From NCBI RefSeq assembly GCF_014132355.1, contig NZ_BLZO01000121.1:62001-126000 (forward strand): a stretch of DNA of 64,000 bases, in the 5' to 3' direction. A model generated the notes under the pieces. The model saw nothing but the letters and a program-made list of their open reading frames with translations, ran no database searches and was not told the DNA's origin. This document shows positions 27,853 through 37,499 of this stretch, piece after piece. The position numbers were made by a program, and so were the translations under genes. This DNA is from Okeania sp. KiyG1. GTDB lineage: Bacteria; Cyanobacteriota; Cyanobacteriia; Cyanobacteriales; Microcoleaceae. Within the stretch, counting starts at the first letter, position 1. Each line of letters opens with the position of its first letter.

Positions 27853-28484
27853 TCAATCAGAAAAAGTATTTTCAATTATATAAATTAAAATTCCAAATAG
27901 ATATTCCAAATTCCCCATAAAATACTCACTTATATCAATCTCAACTTGATTTTTGTCAACCTTAAAATTTTTAATTACTCCCTGTTGTAACAATTCCATA
28001 AATACAATAAATTTGATTTTTTTTCTGTCGATTAAACAATTGAGCAGCAACCATTTCTGCAATACACTGAGCTAATCCAGATTTAATATTATCATTTTTT
28101 GCCTCAACAATTGTCATCACAGGAGCAGTTACCTCTAACTGCTTTGGAGAATAACTAATGATAAAATCACATCTTCCCGTTAATCCCTTACTTTTATCCA
28201 CATTAAATTCTGTGCCAGAAAATAAACTAATTTGGCGGTTAAAGTATTTTCTGAGTTCCACAATAATTGGAGAAATAATCAATTCTGTTTGCGGAGCATT
28301 CTGTCAGGAAACGAGCTTTTTCTGTATCAATTTCTAATGCCAAAGGAATATTTTCAGCCAAAATTTATTTCAATAAGGTACTAGGATTTACAGATTTTAT
28401 AGACTTAAATAATTCAACTCGTTCCTGAAGTACAAAATTAAATTCAAATTCTAATTGTGAGAGAGTAAATTCGCTGTAAGACAT
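27853..28484 (-). pseudogene. Nuclease-like hypothetical gene, dead copy 2
   Basis: Start codon ATG at 28484 (MSYSEFTLSQLEFEFNF). The protein can be followed to the end (VEIDISEYFMGNLEYLFGIL) only by changing frame: a 26-bp short repeat interrupts it at about 28289-28313, an in-frame stop lies near 28365, and a frame change occurs near 28000. The central part is the best preserved: [16 protein letters not shown], then [18 protein letters not shown]. The D...E-A-K arrangement resembles a PD-(D/E)XK nuclease core (inference). The full gene was about 210 residues. Copy 1 lies at 23656-24105. Confidence 0.65.
28289..28314. repeat. Short dispersed repeat inserted in coding sequence
   Basis: TGTTTGCGGAGCATTCTGTC, then AGGAAA, interrupts the codons of the nuclease-like gene: the expected protein continues on both sides. 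That is direct evidence that this 26-bp motif moves or is copied. Confidence 0.65.
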
Positions 28485-28511
28485 ATTCTCAGAGGGAAGG
28501 AAGAATTCATT

Positions 28512-28735
28512 AATGGATAATTGATAATGGATAATTGATAATTACCTCTGGTTAAAACCGTTACGGAATTGAATATAAGGAAATATTATTTCTTCTCTTA
28601 GTCTATTGGATATGGTTAGGAAACCCATCTATCCCTCTACCGCTTTTTTCCCCTTAAAAGAGGAGGCTTTAAACCAGAATAATTAATTATTAATTATTAA
28701 TTATTAATTATTAATTATTCGGTAATACCAAATTG
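28512..28735. repeat. Family-A palindromic repeat, copy 3
   Basis: Variant with GATAATTACCTCTGGTTAAA, then ACCGTTACGGAATTGAATAT, instead of CCTCTCCTTGAAAAGAAG. It ends in AAAAGAGGAGGCTTTAAACC and five tandem AATTATT units. Copies near 45.6 and 63.4 kb share this variant. Confidence 0.7.
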
Positions 28736-28994
28736 ATAAATTTTTGCTACAAATAGCTAGGATATTTCTGATGATTTTAATAGTTTTGTGGAATGGGCAT
28801 CTTGCCCGTTCCTGTTCTTTATATTTTCCCGTTCTCTATATTTTCGGATCGGCAGGATACCCACCCCAGTTATATTCATCACTTAACTCAGCAACACCCA
28901 TTATTTTTGACAACTGATAACTGACAACTGAAATGACGATTCCTGAAATATTCGGTTTTGAATCACTACTTTCCTACCTTATAAACATTAATCC
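28736..28994. other. Spacer with small palindromes
   Basis: GGAATGGGCATCTTGCCCGTTCC near 28792-28814 is a hairpin, and a decayed copy of the same motif follows. CTGATAACTGACAACTGA near 28914 belongs to a common short repeat. No gene. Confidence 0.4.
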
Positions 28995-29400
28995 GTCAAT
29001 AGCTATGATTACTTAAGCACTTCTACTTATCTAAAATTTGTTTTTTTCAAGTTATCCAACCAGACAAAAAATGTGAATATTGGAGATGATATTAACGTAA
29101 ATACTAAGTTGTAGCTTGATTAAATAGAGGATTTTTTACTTTTAGCTACAAGAATAGCATTATATACTATGTACTAATTATGATACCAAATCGCTGAAAC
29201 AACGCAAGTGCGTGAAATATTTTGTAATAATTTGGGAAAAATCAGAGCTGTTTTGATTATAATAAATAATTTAAATCATTGATATGATAAGTTAAACCTA
29301 TTATTTATGCCTCTTGTCTAATTTTTAATTTGAAATTACTTTTGGATGATTAGCGATCGCATTTCTGACAAATAAAGAGAATATTGCCTGAAATTCTTCT
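28995..29400. repeat. ~400-bp dispersed repeat, copy 1
   Basis: Matches 32645-33020 over its length at roughly three-quarters identity by eye: TCAATAGCTA, ATTACTTAAG, AAATTTGTTTTTTT, AAGTTATCCA, TTAACGTAAATACT, GATACCAAAT, ACGCAAGT, AATATTTTGTAAT and TTAGCGATCGCAT in the same order and spacing. A right-half copy lies at 24106-24330. No reading frame is conserved. Confidence 0.65.
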
Positions 29401-29693
29401 AGAGATGTTCCATGTAACATCCCTACATTATTACTTATATAGAACCCCTGAGTGGAATCTTTGCAACCGGTATATGCTTTTGCTTGCAGTCCTCAGTCAT
29501 CATAAATTGTGGAAATTCAGGAACGAGAATAGGGGAAAAAGCTAATGTTATCCCGCGCCACCCGATAGCGTAAGCAGGTAGAAAAATTCTCTCATCTCCC
29601 CATCTCCCCATCTCCCCATCCCCCATCTCCCCATCTCCTTCTCTATTTTTAAATAGATACCAAATGGTTTCTATATATTACCTATTGACAATT
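29401..29693. other. Spacer with palindrome and CTCCCCAT tandem repeats
   Basis: GAGATGTTCCATGTAACATC, then CCTAC, at 29402-29427 is a hairpin like that at 423-450. CATCTCC/CCATCTC tandem heptamers fill 29590-29645. No gene. Confidence 0.5.
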
Positions 29694-30095
29694 TCAATAA
29701 TCAGTTGCTTCCTGACTCACTGACGCATTTGCCTCAGCCGCTTGCCATAACTTAAAAAGTAACAACTCAATCCGATCACTCAACGCAGTAATAAAAATCC
29801 CATTCTCATATTCTGGATCTACTGTTATCCAAGTTCCTCCTAAACTAACTTCCACAAACTCATCATCAGCAACACAAAGGGCAATATCATCTCCACCCTC
29901 CTTTTGCACAGCCATCTCCAACATCGACAACTCAGGTAAACTTACAGGTAGCAAAAAAGCTGCAGAACTTGGTTCAACTAAAATTTTTTGACCAACTCGC
30001 ATAGCCAAGATTACCCGCAGTGCTACCAACTGTTCGGGAGATTGAGCCAAACGCTCCATATAAAAGCCAGATTCAGTATAAGTTAACTTTAGCAT
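29694..30095 (-). CDS. alr0857 family protein
   Basis: 133 residues. The start MLKLTYTESGFYMERLAQS, then ILAMRVGQKILVEPSSAAFLLP, is the signature of a cyanobacteria-specific family named after Anabaena alr0857. The protein is soluble, with no signal peptide or known catalytic motif; its function is unknown. Start at the ATG at 30095, with AAGGAGAGACC a few bases before it. Intact, and isolated between repeat-rich spacers. Confidence 0.85.
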   Translation of the reverse strand: MLKLTYTESGFYMERLAQSPEQLVALRVILAMRVGQKILVEPSSAAFLLPVSLPELSMLEMAVQKEGGDDIALCVADDEFVEVSLGGTWITVDPEYENGIFITALSDRIELLLFKLWQAAEANASVSQEATDY

Positions 30096-30159
30096 TCCCG
30101 GTGGTCTCTCCTTTTTTAATTGGAAGAGCTTCGGATGTTATTGAGTAATTAATCCATAA

Positions 30160-30370
30160 CTCAAAACTCAAAACTCTTTGCAGTTATTGAAATTAGTTTT
30201 GTTAGCAACATCTGGCGCAAATACCGTTTCACGGAAGTTAAAAGTAAAAATACCGTTGCACCGAAGTCAAAAGTCAAAAGTCAAAAGTAAGATTTTATAG
30301 GCTCCAAACTTTTTCACGGAAGTTAAAAGTCAAAAGTAAGATTTTATAGAATCCAAACTTTTCTGCCACA
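30160..30370. repeat. AAAAGTC heptamer repeats
   Basis: AAGTCAAAAGTCAAAAGTCA and AAGTAAGATTTTATAG pieces, twice, with TACCG-TTTCACGGAAGTT before them. This is the same linker sequence that joins units of the 5.1-9.5 kb array, here without the 206-bp core. Confidence 0.6.
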
Positions 30371-30501
30371 GTAATTTCAGGAAATTATTTAACTTATGTA
30401 ATTTGAAACTATTTGTGACATCTTTAAAGTAAATTGGTATAGGATCATTATTTTGACTGTTTTCTGCTCAAATAACGACATCAAAATTTAGCTCTAGTTA
30501 C

Positions 30502-30732
30502 CGAAAAATTGGGTTTAAAGCCTCGCCCATAAGCGGGGACTTTTTATTTGCAAGTAAATTGAATATATGCTACATTATTAGCAGTTGCCGGGGGGCACTC
30601 GGAAACTCTAAACGGACGTGGAGGCAAGCATAAGACTACTGTCAAAGTAGCAGCAGCCCAGGAAGCGTCAACCCGCCGAAGAGCTACGGCTCAGTAGGAA
30701 TCTCCGTGCCTTTAGGCTGGAGAGGATGTCAA
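30502..30732 (+). mobile_element. Non-autonomous IS200/IS605-like element, ~230 bp
   Basis: The left end CGAAAAATTGGGTTTAAAGC sits after TTAC and is followed by a GCCCATAAGCGGGGAC hairpin. The right end is GAATCTCCGTGCCTTTAGGC, then TGGAGAGGATGTCAA. The interior is GC-richer with several stems (TTGCCGGGGGGCACTCGGAA) and no ORF. The same left and right ends bound the insertion at 55145-55533. It looks like a tnpB element reduced to its ends and RNA-like core. Confidence 0.65.
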
Positions 30733-30893
30733 TTCCTAGAACTAACGAAACTTATACAGGACTTACGCATGGGCACTAAATCCAGTGAGGGCAAATGCCA
30801 TTCGCCCCTACATATGGTGTTTTAAAGGTTGATTTGCGTAAGTCCTTTTATAGACAACCTTTTAGGTCTGCTTCAGTAACAAAATAAGAGCTT
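30733..30893. repeat. Palindromic spacer
   Basis: AGGACTTACGCA (30762) and TGCGTAAGTCCT (30833) bracket GCAAATGCCATTCGCCCCTAC, giving a ~85-bp inverted-repeat unit. No gene. Confidence 0.5.
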
Positions 30894-31409
30894 CTAAACT
30901 TCGTGTTGTCGTTCGCGCCAGAACTGTTCAGCAAATGCAATAGTCGGATGTATTGGTGTTTTCGGTTGGTGTGATAATTTCATCCCTGCCTCAGTAGGAG
31001 TACGATTACCTTTCATTGCATTGCACCTTTCGCAAGCCGTAACTACATTATCCCAACTATGTTTACCACCCCTAGACCGAGGAATAACATGATCTAAGGT
31101 GAGACGTTTAGTAGTCCCGCAATATTGGCAACGGTGATGATCCCTCTTTAACACTTCCCTGCGGTTGACTGGGGGGACTTTCCACACCCGTTCTTGGGAG
31201 GCCATCGTTAGGCGAATTTGTTCCGGCACATATAAGACCAAACTAGGAGAACGCACAGCCCAGCCACTACCATTATCAAAATTTAGAGGTTCAGCTTTGC
31301 CAGTCACCAGCAGAGCGATCGCCCGCTTGATATTTACGCGGGTCATGGGTAAGTAGTTCTGAGAAAATACGACTACAGATTGGTTTAATACTTGAGTCAT
31401 GCTGGTCAC
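30894..31409 (-). CDS. HNH endonuclease
   Basis: 171 residues from the GTG at 31409, chosen because AGGAGGT lies 8 nt upstream (an ATG three codons later is possible). The C-terminal half holds the HNH core: CQYCGTTKRLTLDHVIPRSRGG, here read as CQYC, LDHVIP and SRGG, then NVVTACERCNAMKGNRTP with the second CxxC and the final His/Asn pair. The N-terminal half (VVVFSQNYLPMTRVNIKRAI) is the conserved extension of this widespread cyanobacterial stand-alone HNH group. It is a probable metal-dependent DNA nuclease of unknown role, with no restriction or phage partner nearby. Confidence 0.85.
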   Translation of the reverse strand: MTSMTQVLNQSVVVFSQNYLPMTRVNIKRAIALLVTGKAEPLNFDNGSGWAVRSPSLVLYVPEQIRLTMASQERVWKVPPVNRREVLKRDHHRCQYCGTTKRLTLDHVIPRSRGGKHSWDNVVTACERCNAMKGNRTPTEAGMKLSHQPKTPIHPTIAFAEQFWRERQHEV

Positions 31410-32066
31410 TGCTTTACCTCCTAAATTTTAAATTTTAGATTTTTTATAGCAACTGGTTTTTCAATTAACTAGCTATCAGCTATTAGCATTTCAGCACTTC
31501 AGCCTAAAAATTTGCCCATATAATTAGGTATCTGTTTGAGCAGTCCGCGCCAAGCTGACCGCTGATTGCTGAACTACTGAAATGCTTAATGCTTTTTAAT
31601 TGTCCGAATTCAAAAATTAATTTTATTTTTCTATTTCTCGGTCCTATTTAAAACTAACAACCCCTGCTTCTACTTATTCGGAAGCGGGGGCTAGAAAAAA
31701 GATTTTTATACCTTTTAGTCTGATTTATGTACAGATTTTTTTGGTCTGTACCTCCCGCTTCTGAGAAATTGATTTGACCTAATCTTTGGCCCTTCAATTT
31801 GAAAAATATGATTAAATTTTTCGAGTAGCTCCAAACCTCCATAATCAATGCCAAAGCTATTTCCATTACATAATATTTTTCCCAATATCAGCCACGAAAT
31901 AGTCCCACAACCCTTAAATAGGTTGTTTTTTGACTGATCGATGGCTTGAATAAATGAATGGTTCACAGGAAAGCTCTCAAAAAGTTGGGGTTTCAAATCT
32001 AACCTTTTTTATACTACACTAATATTACAGAGATGTCTACCTAAAATTTTAAGGAGAAAAAAAATC
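31410..32066. other. Spacer with hairpin and leader of next gene
   Basis: No convincing gene. CCCCTGCTTC...GAAGCGGGGG at about 31661-31689 is a strong hairpin followed by A-rich DNA. TTAGCTATCAGCTATTAGC-type repeats lie near 31470. AAGGAGAAAAAAAATC just before 32067 is the ribosome-binding site of the next gene. Confidence 0.45.
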
Positions 32067-32402
32067 ATGTACACAATACCCAGAACTTCAACTACTGATA
32101 TGGAAGTTACTAGCATTCGTTTGGAAAGGGAGTTAAAGGATAGGTTGAAAAGACTGGCTAATAATAAGGGCTATCAAGCTTTGATTCGAGATATCCTCTG
32201 GAACTATGTCCAGCAAAAGTCTGGAGATTATCGGCCACAGTTTTCCCATTCGGATATTCGAGCTAGTCTTCCTGCAACGGCCCAACAGGAGGAACGATGT
32301 GTGCTTACTGGCAAAGTGATACGAGCAAATGAATCTATGTTATTAGGACTTACGAATAATGGTGATATGGTGCCCCTCAGTATAGATAGTATGGACGATT
32401 AA
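32067..32402 (+). CDS. Ribbon-helix-helix-like small protein
   Basis: 111 residues. EVTSIRLERELKDRLKRLAN, then YQALIRDILWNYVQQ, at about residues 13-50 has the strand-helix-helix pattern of CopG/Arc-type DNA-binding proteins. The tail (ERCVLTGKVIRANESMLLGL) is a small beta-rich extension. Similar proteins are conserved in cyanobacteria without known function. No toxin gene adjoins it, so an antitoxin role is not supported. AAGGAG lies at a good distance before the ATG. Confidence 0.7.
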   Translation: MYTIPRTSTTDMEVTSIRLERELKDRLKRLANNKGYQALIRDILWNYVQQKSGDYRPQFSHSDIRASLPATAQQEERCVLTGKVIRANESMLLGLTNNGDMVPLSIDSMDD

Positions 32403-32644
32403 CTCAAATTTTTATTGGTGATGGGCTATGGGCAATTGAGAAGTATATTTAAAGATGACGACGCCCAATTTTATTTATTTGTCTGCTAGCCCATCACCTG
32501 CTATTTCAGTTATCAGTTATCAGTACCTCTGCAATAAGGAGGCTTGACATCAGGGATATTCTTTTTTTTCCTTTAAAAGGGGACCTTTAGACCCAATTTT
32601 TCAGTAAGTAGAGGGTAGGGAGTAGGGAGTAGGGAGAAATAGTG
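32403..32644. other. Spacer with decayed repeat end
   Basis: CCATCACCTGCTATTTCAGT, then ACCTCTGCAATAAGGAGGC, recurs near 12430. TTTAAAAGGGGACCTTTAGA, then CCCAATTTTTCAGTAA, is a degenerate family-A end. TAGGGAG tandem heptamers lie near 32611. Confidence 0.45.
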
Positions 32645-33020
32645 AATTTGTCAATAGCTACAATTACTTAAGTACTTATACTTGGATAAAATTTGTTTTT
32701 TTGAAGTTATCCATCCTCGCGAAAAATTTAGATAATGAGGCTGATACTTAACGTAAATACTGAATTACAGTCTTTTAAAGATAGGAGTTTTTAATTTTAG
32801 GTATAAGAAAACCATGATATCTTATGTACAGGGTATGATACCAAATTTCTGAAATAACGCAAGTACGTAAAATATTTTGTAATGATTTGGAGAAAATCAG
32901 AGCTGGTTTTATAGGAATAAATAATTTTAATGACTGAATTAATAAATTAAATTTATGCTTTTGTTGATGATTAGCGATCGCATCTCCTGAAAGAAAGTTA
33001 ACATTTTGGTAGTACTGGTG
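32645..33020. repeat. ~400-bp dispersed repeat, copy 2
   Basis: Second near-full copy of the repeat at 28995-29400; see that entry for shared blocks. It ends about 200 bp before the TPR-CHAT gene, so it could influence that promoter. Confidence 0.6.
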
Positions 33021-33238
33021 AGAGATGTTTAAAGAATTTAGGGCTTATAACGTTTCACGGAAGTCACAAGTCAAAAGTCAGAAATAAATTAGCTATCTTT
33101 AGTCATCTTTAGATGACTTCTGCTTTGAGCCAAGAAATTTACTTCTTGGCGGATGAATTGAGTTGTATGCCATCTTTGTTCATATTGAAATAATTTGACA
33201 AAATTGCATATATATGGTGATAGCAAACTTACTGTTTA

Positions 33239-36200
33239 ATGAACTTAATGGACGAAGAAAGGTTACAAGCTTACATTTCCCTAATTCAAGAATTGCTGAA
33301 TTGCCCCAGTGGGGAAGAAGCGGAAATTCTCAACAGACACCCGGAACTTATAGATGAGGGTTTGGTGCAGGTGTGCAGGCAAGTAGTGGAAAATTTGCAG
33401 CGGGAAGGGCAAGAAAACCAGGCGCAATTTCTACAGCATTTGGCACAACAATTGGCAGAGTTGCTTAATCTCCAGTCTCCCGGTGGTGGGGTAGCTCCCA
33501 AAAAGGCGACACCTGAAGAATATTTGAGATTTTTGATGGAGGTTTTGCAAGCTGAGGTTGACAGTAATAGTGACCCTGGGGTTGTCTATCCACTTCTAGC
33601 AAAAAATCAAGATAAACTCGACTTGACTTTTGCAGAGGTTCTCAAAGAGTGGTTTGAGTCAAAGCTTGACCCTGATAATTCTGAGAGAAACCAATTTCTG
33701 GCACAAATTCTTAATGATTTTGCTGTTAATATTTTTAACTTTCCTTTAGGCAACGGAGCAAATAATCTGGAAATAGCTATCGCCTCCTACAAAGAAGTTT
33801 TACAAGTTTTAACTCTAGAAGCTTTTCCCCAAGACTGGGCAATGACTCAAAATAATTTGGGTCTGGCTTACGGTAACCGCATTAGAGGAGAGCGTTCAGA
33901 AAATCTGGAAATAGCGATCGCCTTCTATCAAGAAGCTTTACAAGTCTATACCTGTGAAGTTTTTCCTCAAGACTGGGCAATGACTCAAAATAATCTGGGG
34001 AATGCATACTCAGAACGCATCAGAGGAGAGGGATCAGAGAACCTGGAGAAAGCTATCGCTTGCTACAAAGCAGCTTTACAAATTCGGACTCGTGAAGTTT
34101 TTCCCCAAGACTGGGCAATGACTCAAAACAATCTGGGAGAAGCTTATCGTACTCGCATTAGGGGAGAGCGTTCAGAGAATGTAGAGAAAGCCATTGCCTT
34201 CTACCAAGAAGCTTTACAAATTCGGACTCGTGAAGCTTTTCCCCAAGATTGGGCACTGACTCAAAATAATCTGGGTATGGCCTATAATGACCGCATTAGA
34301 GGAGAGCATTCAGAGAATGTGGAGAAAGCCATCGCCTGCTATGAAGCAGCTTTACAAATTCGGACTCGTGAAGCTTTTCCTCAAGACTGGGCAATGACTC
34401 AAAACAATCTGGGTATTGTCTACAATGACCGCATTAGAGGAGAGCGTTCAGAGAATGTGGAGAAAGCCATCGCCTGCTATGAAGCAGCTTTACAAGTCTA
34501 TACCCTAGAAGCTTTTCCCCAAGACTGGGCAATGACTCAAAATAATCTGGGACAAGCCTATCGCACTCGCATTAGGGGAGAGCATTCAGAAAATGTGGAG
34601 AAAGCCATCGCCTGCTATGAAGCAGCTTTACAAGTCTATACCCTAGAAGCTTTTCCCCAAAACTGGGCAGCAACCCAAAACAATTTGGGTATTAGCTACA
34701 ATGACCGCATTAGAGGAGAGCGTTCAGAGAATGTGGAGATGGCCATCACCTGCTATGAAGCAGCTTTACAAGTTCGTACTCGTGAAGCTTTTCCTCAAGA
34801 GTGGGCAATGGCTCAAAATAATCTGGGTATTGCTTACTCAAACCGCATCAAAGGAGAGCAGTCAGAGAATATAGAAATAGCTATTGCCTACTACGAAGCA
34901 GCTTTGCAAGTCCGTACCCGTGAAGCTTTTCCCCTAGACTGGGCAACAACTCAAAATAATTTGGGGAATGCCTACAATGACCGCATCCAGGGAGAGCGTT
35001 CAGAGAATGTGGAGATGGCAATCGCCTACCACAAAGCAGTTTTACAAGTTCGTCGGACTCGTGAAACTTTCCCCCAAGAATGGGCAAGAACTCAAAATAA
35101 TCTGGGGAATACCTACCGTAACCGCATCCAGGGAGAGCGTTCAGAGAATGTGGAGATGGCGATTGCCTACTACAAGGCAGCTTTACAAGTCCGTACCCGT
35201 GAAACTTTTCCCCAAGAGTGGGCAACAACTCAAAATAATCTGGGTATTGCTTACTGGAACCGTATCAAAGGAGAAAAGTCAGAGAATATGGAGAGGGCGA
35301 TTGCCTGCTACAAGGCAGCTTTACAAGTCCGTACCCGTGAAGCTTTTCCCCAAGAATGGGCAAGAACTCAAAATAATTTGGGTCTTGCCTACTCAGACTG
35401 CATCCAAGGAGATCGCTCAGAGAATATAGAAATAGCTATTACCTACTACGAAACAGCTTTACAAGTCTTAACCCTAGATGCTTTTCCCCAAGAGTGGGCA
35501 ACAACTCAAAATAATTTAGGAAATGCTTACGAAAACCGCATTCAAGGAGAGCAATGGGAGAATATGGAACAAGCGATTGACTGCTACCAAGCAGCATTAC
35601 AAGTCCATACCCCTGACTTTTTCCCTCTCGACTGCCTCCGAACAGGTCGCAACCTGGGCAACCTGGGCATTGATATGGAAAACTGGGAAATTGCTATCTC
35701 TGGTTACAACCAAGCTATCCTTGGTGTAGAGAAAAGTCGCTATTGGGCAGTCTCCGAACTTACTAAAAGGGAAATTATAGAAAATAACCTAATCATTTAT
35801 GAAAAAATGGTGCAAGCGTGCATCAAGCATCAAGACTATCGCCAAGCTATCCTCACTGTTGAGCGTAGTAAATCTCAAACATTAATCGAACTCCTCAACA
35901 GTGCCAACCTCTATCCCAAAAATGCCACCGATGACCAAAAACAAAGCATCAGCGAATTACGTCGCCAAATCGCCTCCTACCAACAACAACTTATGGATAG
36001 TAGGCAACAGGCAACAGGCAACAGGCAAGAATTAATAGGAGGAGGTTTGGCAGAAGAAAGAGGAGAAAATTTTTCTTACGTACCCGAAGCCAACATCCGT
36101 ACCCAACTCCAAACTGCCAATCAAGAATTCCAACAACTCCTAGAAGAAATTGGCGACTCAGACTTCGCCCTTACCCAACAAGTTACCCCCCAACTGCCAG

Positions 36201-37348
36201 ACTTCAGGCACCTGCTCAACTCCGAAACTGCCATCCTGGAATGGTATCTCCCAGCCAATAATGAATCTAACTTTTACCTTTTCCTGATTACTCCTACCCC
36301 AGACAAAAATTTCCAAATTCACCACCTCACCTTCACACCCGAAGACCATCAGCAACTCCAAGAAGCCATTCGAGATTACCGCAGCGACTATGGCGAAACC
36401 ACCTGGGAAACCCAACTAGAAAAATATTTACAAATCCTCAGCCAAGCCTTGCAGCTACCAAAAATACTTTTGCAACTTACCAACTATCAACGATTAATTC
36501 TAATTCCACATCGGGAACTCCACCTAATTCCTTTTCACGCTCTTCCCATTTCCGAAAGTGAAAGCCAACTTCTAGGGGATAAATTTCTTGTGCAATATTC
36601 TCCTAGTTGCCAAATTTTTAATAATCTCTCTCAACGACCCCCTCTTGACCCCCATTCGCCTCCTTTTTTCGCCATTCAAAACCCTACACAAGACCTTACT
36701 TATGCAGATTTAGAAGTGGAGCAGTTGTGCCGTCAGTTCGACCCGCAACAAATTCTCGTTCTTCCCCATGACAAAGCTACTAAAACTGCCCTCAACCAAC
36801 AAAAAACCAGGAATTTCTTGGGTCAGACTACCTATATCCATTTTTCCTGTCACGGAGAGTTCGATGAGGAATTTCCCCGCAACTCTTATCTGCGTCTAGC
36901 AAATCGGGAAAAACTGACATTTCTCGACATCTTCGAGAATCTGGATATCCCTAACTGTCGCCTTTTAATCCTTTCTGCCTGCAAAATGGGTTTAGTAGAA
37001 ACTCCTCCTACTGATGACTATGTAGGTTTAGCCAGTGCTTTTTTTTATGCAGGAACTCGGACAGTTGTGGGTAGTTTGTGGGAAGCTGATGATTTAGCAA
37101 CGGCGTTGTTGATGATTCGCTTGTATCTGGAGCTACCAAAGTTTGGTTCAGTGGTAGAGGCATTACGAGAAGCTCAATCTTGGTTACGGAATGTTTCCTG
37201 TGAGGAGGTTTTGGCTTGGTTGCGGGGTGGTCTGAAACTGAGTGAAGATTCTTTAGAAGAATGCGAGTTATACTTAGAGTTGTATGATGACGACCGCCCC
37301 TTTGCAAATCCTATATATTGGTCAGCATTTACAGCGATCGGGATATAA
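33239..37348 (+). CDS. TPR-CHAT protease (caspase-like)
   Basis: 1369 residues. Residues 1-170 are helical. Then come 13 near-identical 46-residue TPR units, each with EAFPQDWAMTQNNLGxAY and RIRGERSENVEKAI, from about 180 to 790, plus a degenerate one. A linker with coiled-coil character (DDQKQSISELRRQIASYQQQ) leads to a C-terminal CHAT domain: IHFSCHGEFDEE with His1205 and LLILSACKMGLVE with Cys1248, then FFYAGTRTVVGSLWEADD. CHAT is a clan-CD cysteine protease; relatives are HetF in cyanobacteria and the Csx29 protease of Craspase. The TPRs probably sense a partner and release protease activity. The near-identity of the TPR units implies recent internal duplication. ATG at 33239 or 33248. 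Followed by two same-strand genes that may be partners. Confidence 0.9.
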   Translation: MNLMDEERLQAYISLIQELLNCPSGEEAEILNRHPELIDEGLVQVCRQVVENLQREGQENQAQFLQHLAQQLAELLNLQSPGGGVAPKKATPEEYLRFLMEVLQAEVDSNSDPGVVYPLLAKNQDKLDLTFAEVLKEWFESKLDPDNSERNQFLAQILNDFAVNIFNFPLGNGANNLEIAIASYKEVLQVLTLEAFPQDWAMTQNNLGLAYGNRIRGERSENLEIAIAFYQEALQVYTCEVFPQDWAMTQNNLGNAYSERIRGEGSENLEKAIACYKAALQIRTREVFPQDWAMTQNNLGEAYRTRIRGERSENVEKAIAFYQEALQIRTREAFPQDWALTQNNLGMAYNDRIRGEHSENVEKAIACYEAALQIRTREAFPQDWAMTQNNLGIVYNDRIRGERSENVEKAIACYEAALQVYTLEAFPQDWAMTQNNLGQAYRTRIRGEHSENVEKAIACYEAALQVYTLEAFPQNWAATQNNLGISYNDRIRGERSENVEMAITCYEAALQVRTREAFPQEWAMAQNNLGIAYSNRIKGEQSENIEIAIAYYEAALQVRTREAFPLDWATTQNNLGNAYNDRIQGERSENVEMAIAYHKAVLQVRRTRETFPQEWARTQNNLGNTYRNRIQGERSENVEMAIAYYKAALQVRTRETFPQEWATTQNNLGIAYWNRIKGEKSENMERAIACYKAALQVRTREAFPQEWARTQNNLGLAYSDCIQGDRSENIEIAITYYETALQVLTLDAFPQEWATTQNNLGNAYENRIQGEQWENMEQAIDCYQAALQVHTPDFFPLDCLRTGRNLGNLGIDMENWEIAISGYNQAILGVEKSRYWAVSELTKREIIENNLIIYEKMVQACIKHQDYRQAILTVERSKSQTLIELLNSANLYPKNATDDQKQSISELRRQIASYQQQLMDSRQQATGNRQELIGGGLAEERGENFSYVPEANIRTQLQTANQEFQQLLEEIGDSDFALTQQVTPQLPDFRHLLNSETAILEWYLPANNESNFYLFLITPTPDKNFQIHHLTFTPEDHQQLQEAIRDYRSDYGETTWETQLEKYLQILSQALQLPKILLQLTNYQRLILIPHRELHLIPFHALPISESESQLLGDKFLVQYSPSCQIFNNLSQRPPLDPHSPPFFAIQNPTQDLTYADLEVEQLCRQFDPQQILVLPHDKATKTALNQQKTRNFLGQTTYIHFSCHGEFDEEFPRNSYLRLANREKLTFLDIFENLDIPNCRLLILSACKMGLVETPPTDDYVGLASAFFYAGTRTVVGSLWEADDLATALLMIRLYLELPKFGSVVEALREAQSWLRNVSCEEVLAWLRGGLKLSEDSLEECELYLELYDDDRPFANPIYWSAFTAIGI

Positions 37349-37499
37349 GGCGAATGGCGTTGCTGATTTTGGGTATAAATAAATGGGTAAAAGTTATAGA
37401 CCTGATTGAGAACCTAGTCAAATCATATAGTCATTTAGTAACAGTTATATAATTGATAATTATGTCTGATGTAGATATTAATTGGAGTGAAAATAAACA

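Noticed and set aside
31654-31996. Minus-strand frames of 70 and 93 residues upstream of the ribbon-helix-helix gene
   Set aside because: No good start or ribosome site, no recognisable domain, and a strong GC hairpin lies at one end.
34881-35729. Overlapping frames inside the TPR-CHAT gene on both strands
   Set aside because: They follow the TPR repeats in other frames and have no independent support.
33239-37348. Craspase (CRISPR-guided caspase) component
   Set aside because: There is a TPR-CHAT protein but no Cas7-11/gRAMP gene and no CRISPR array in the window.
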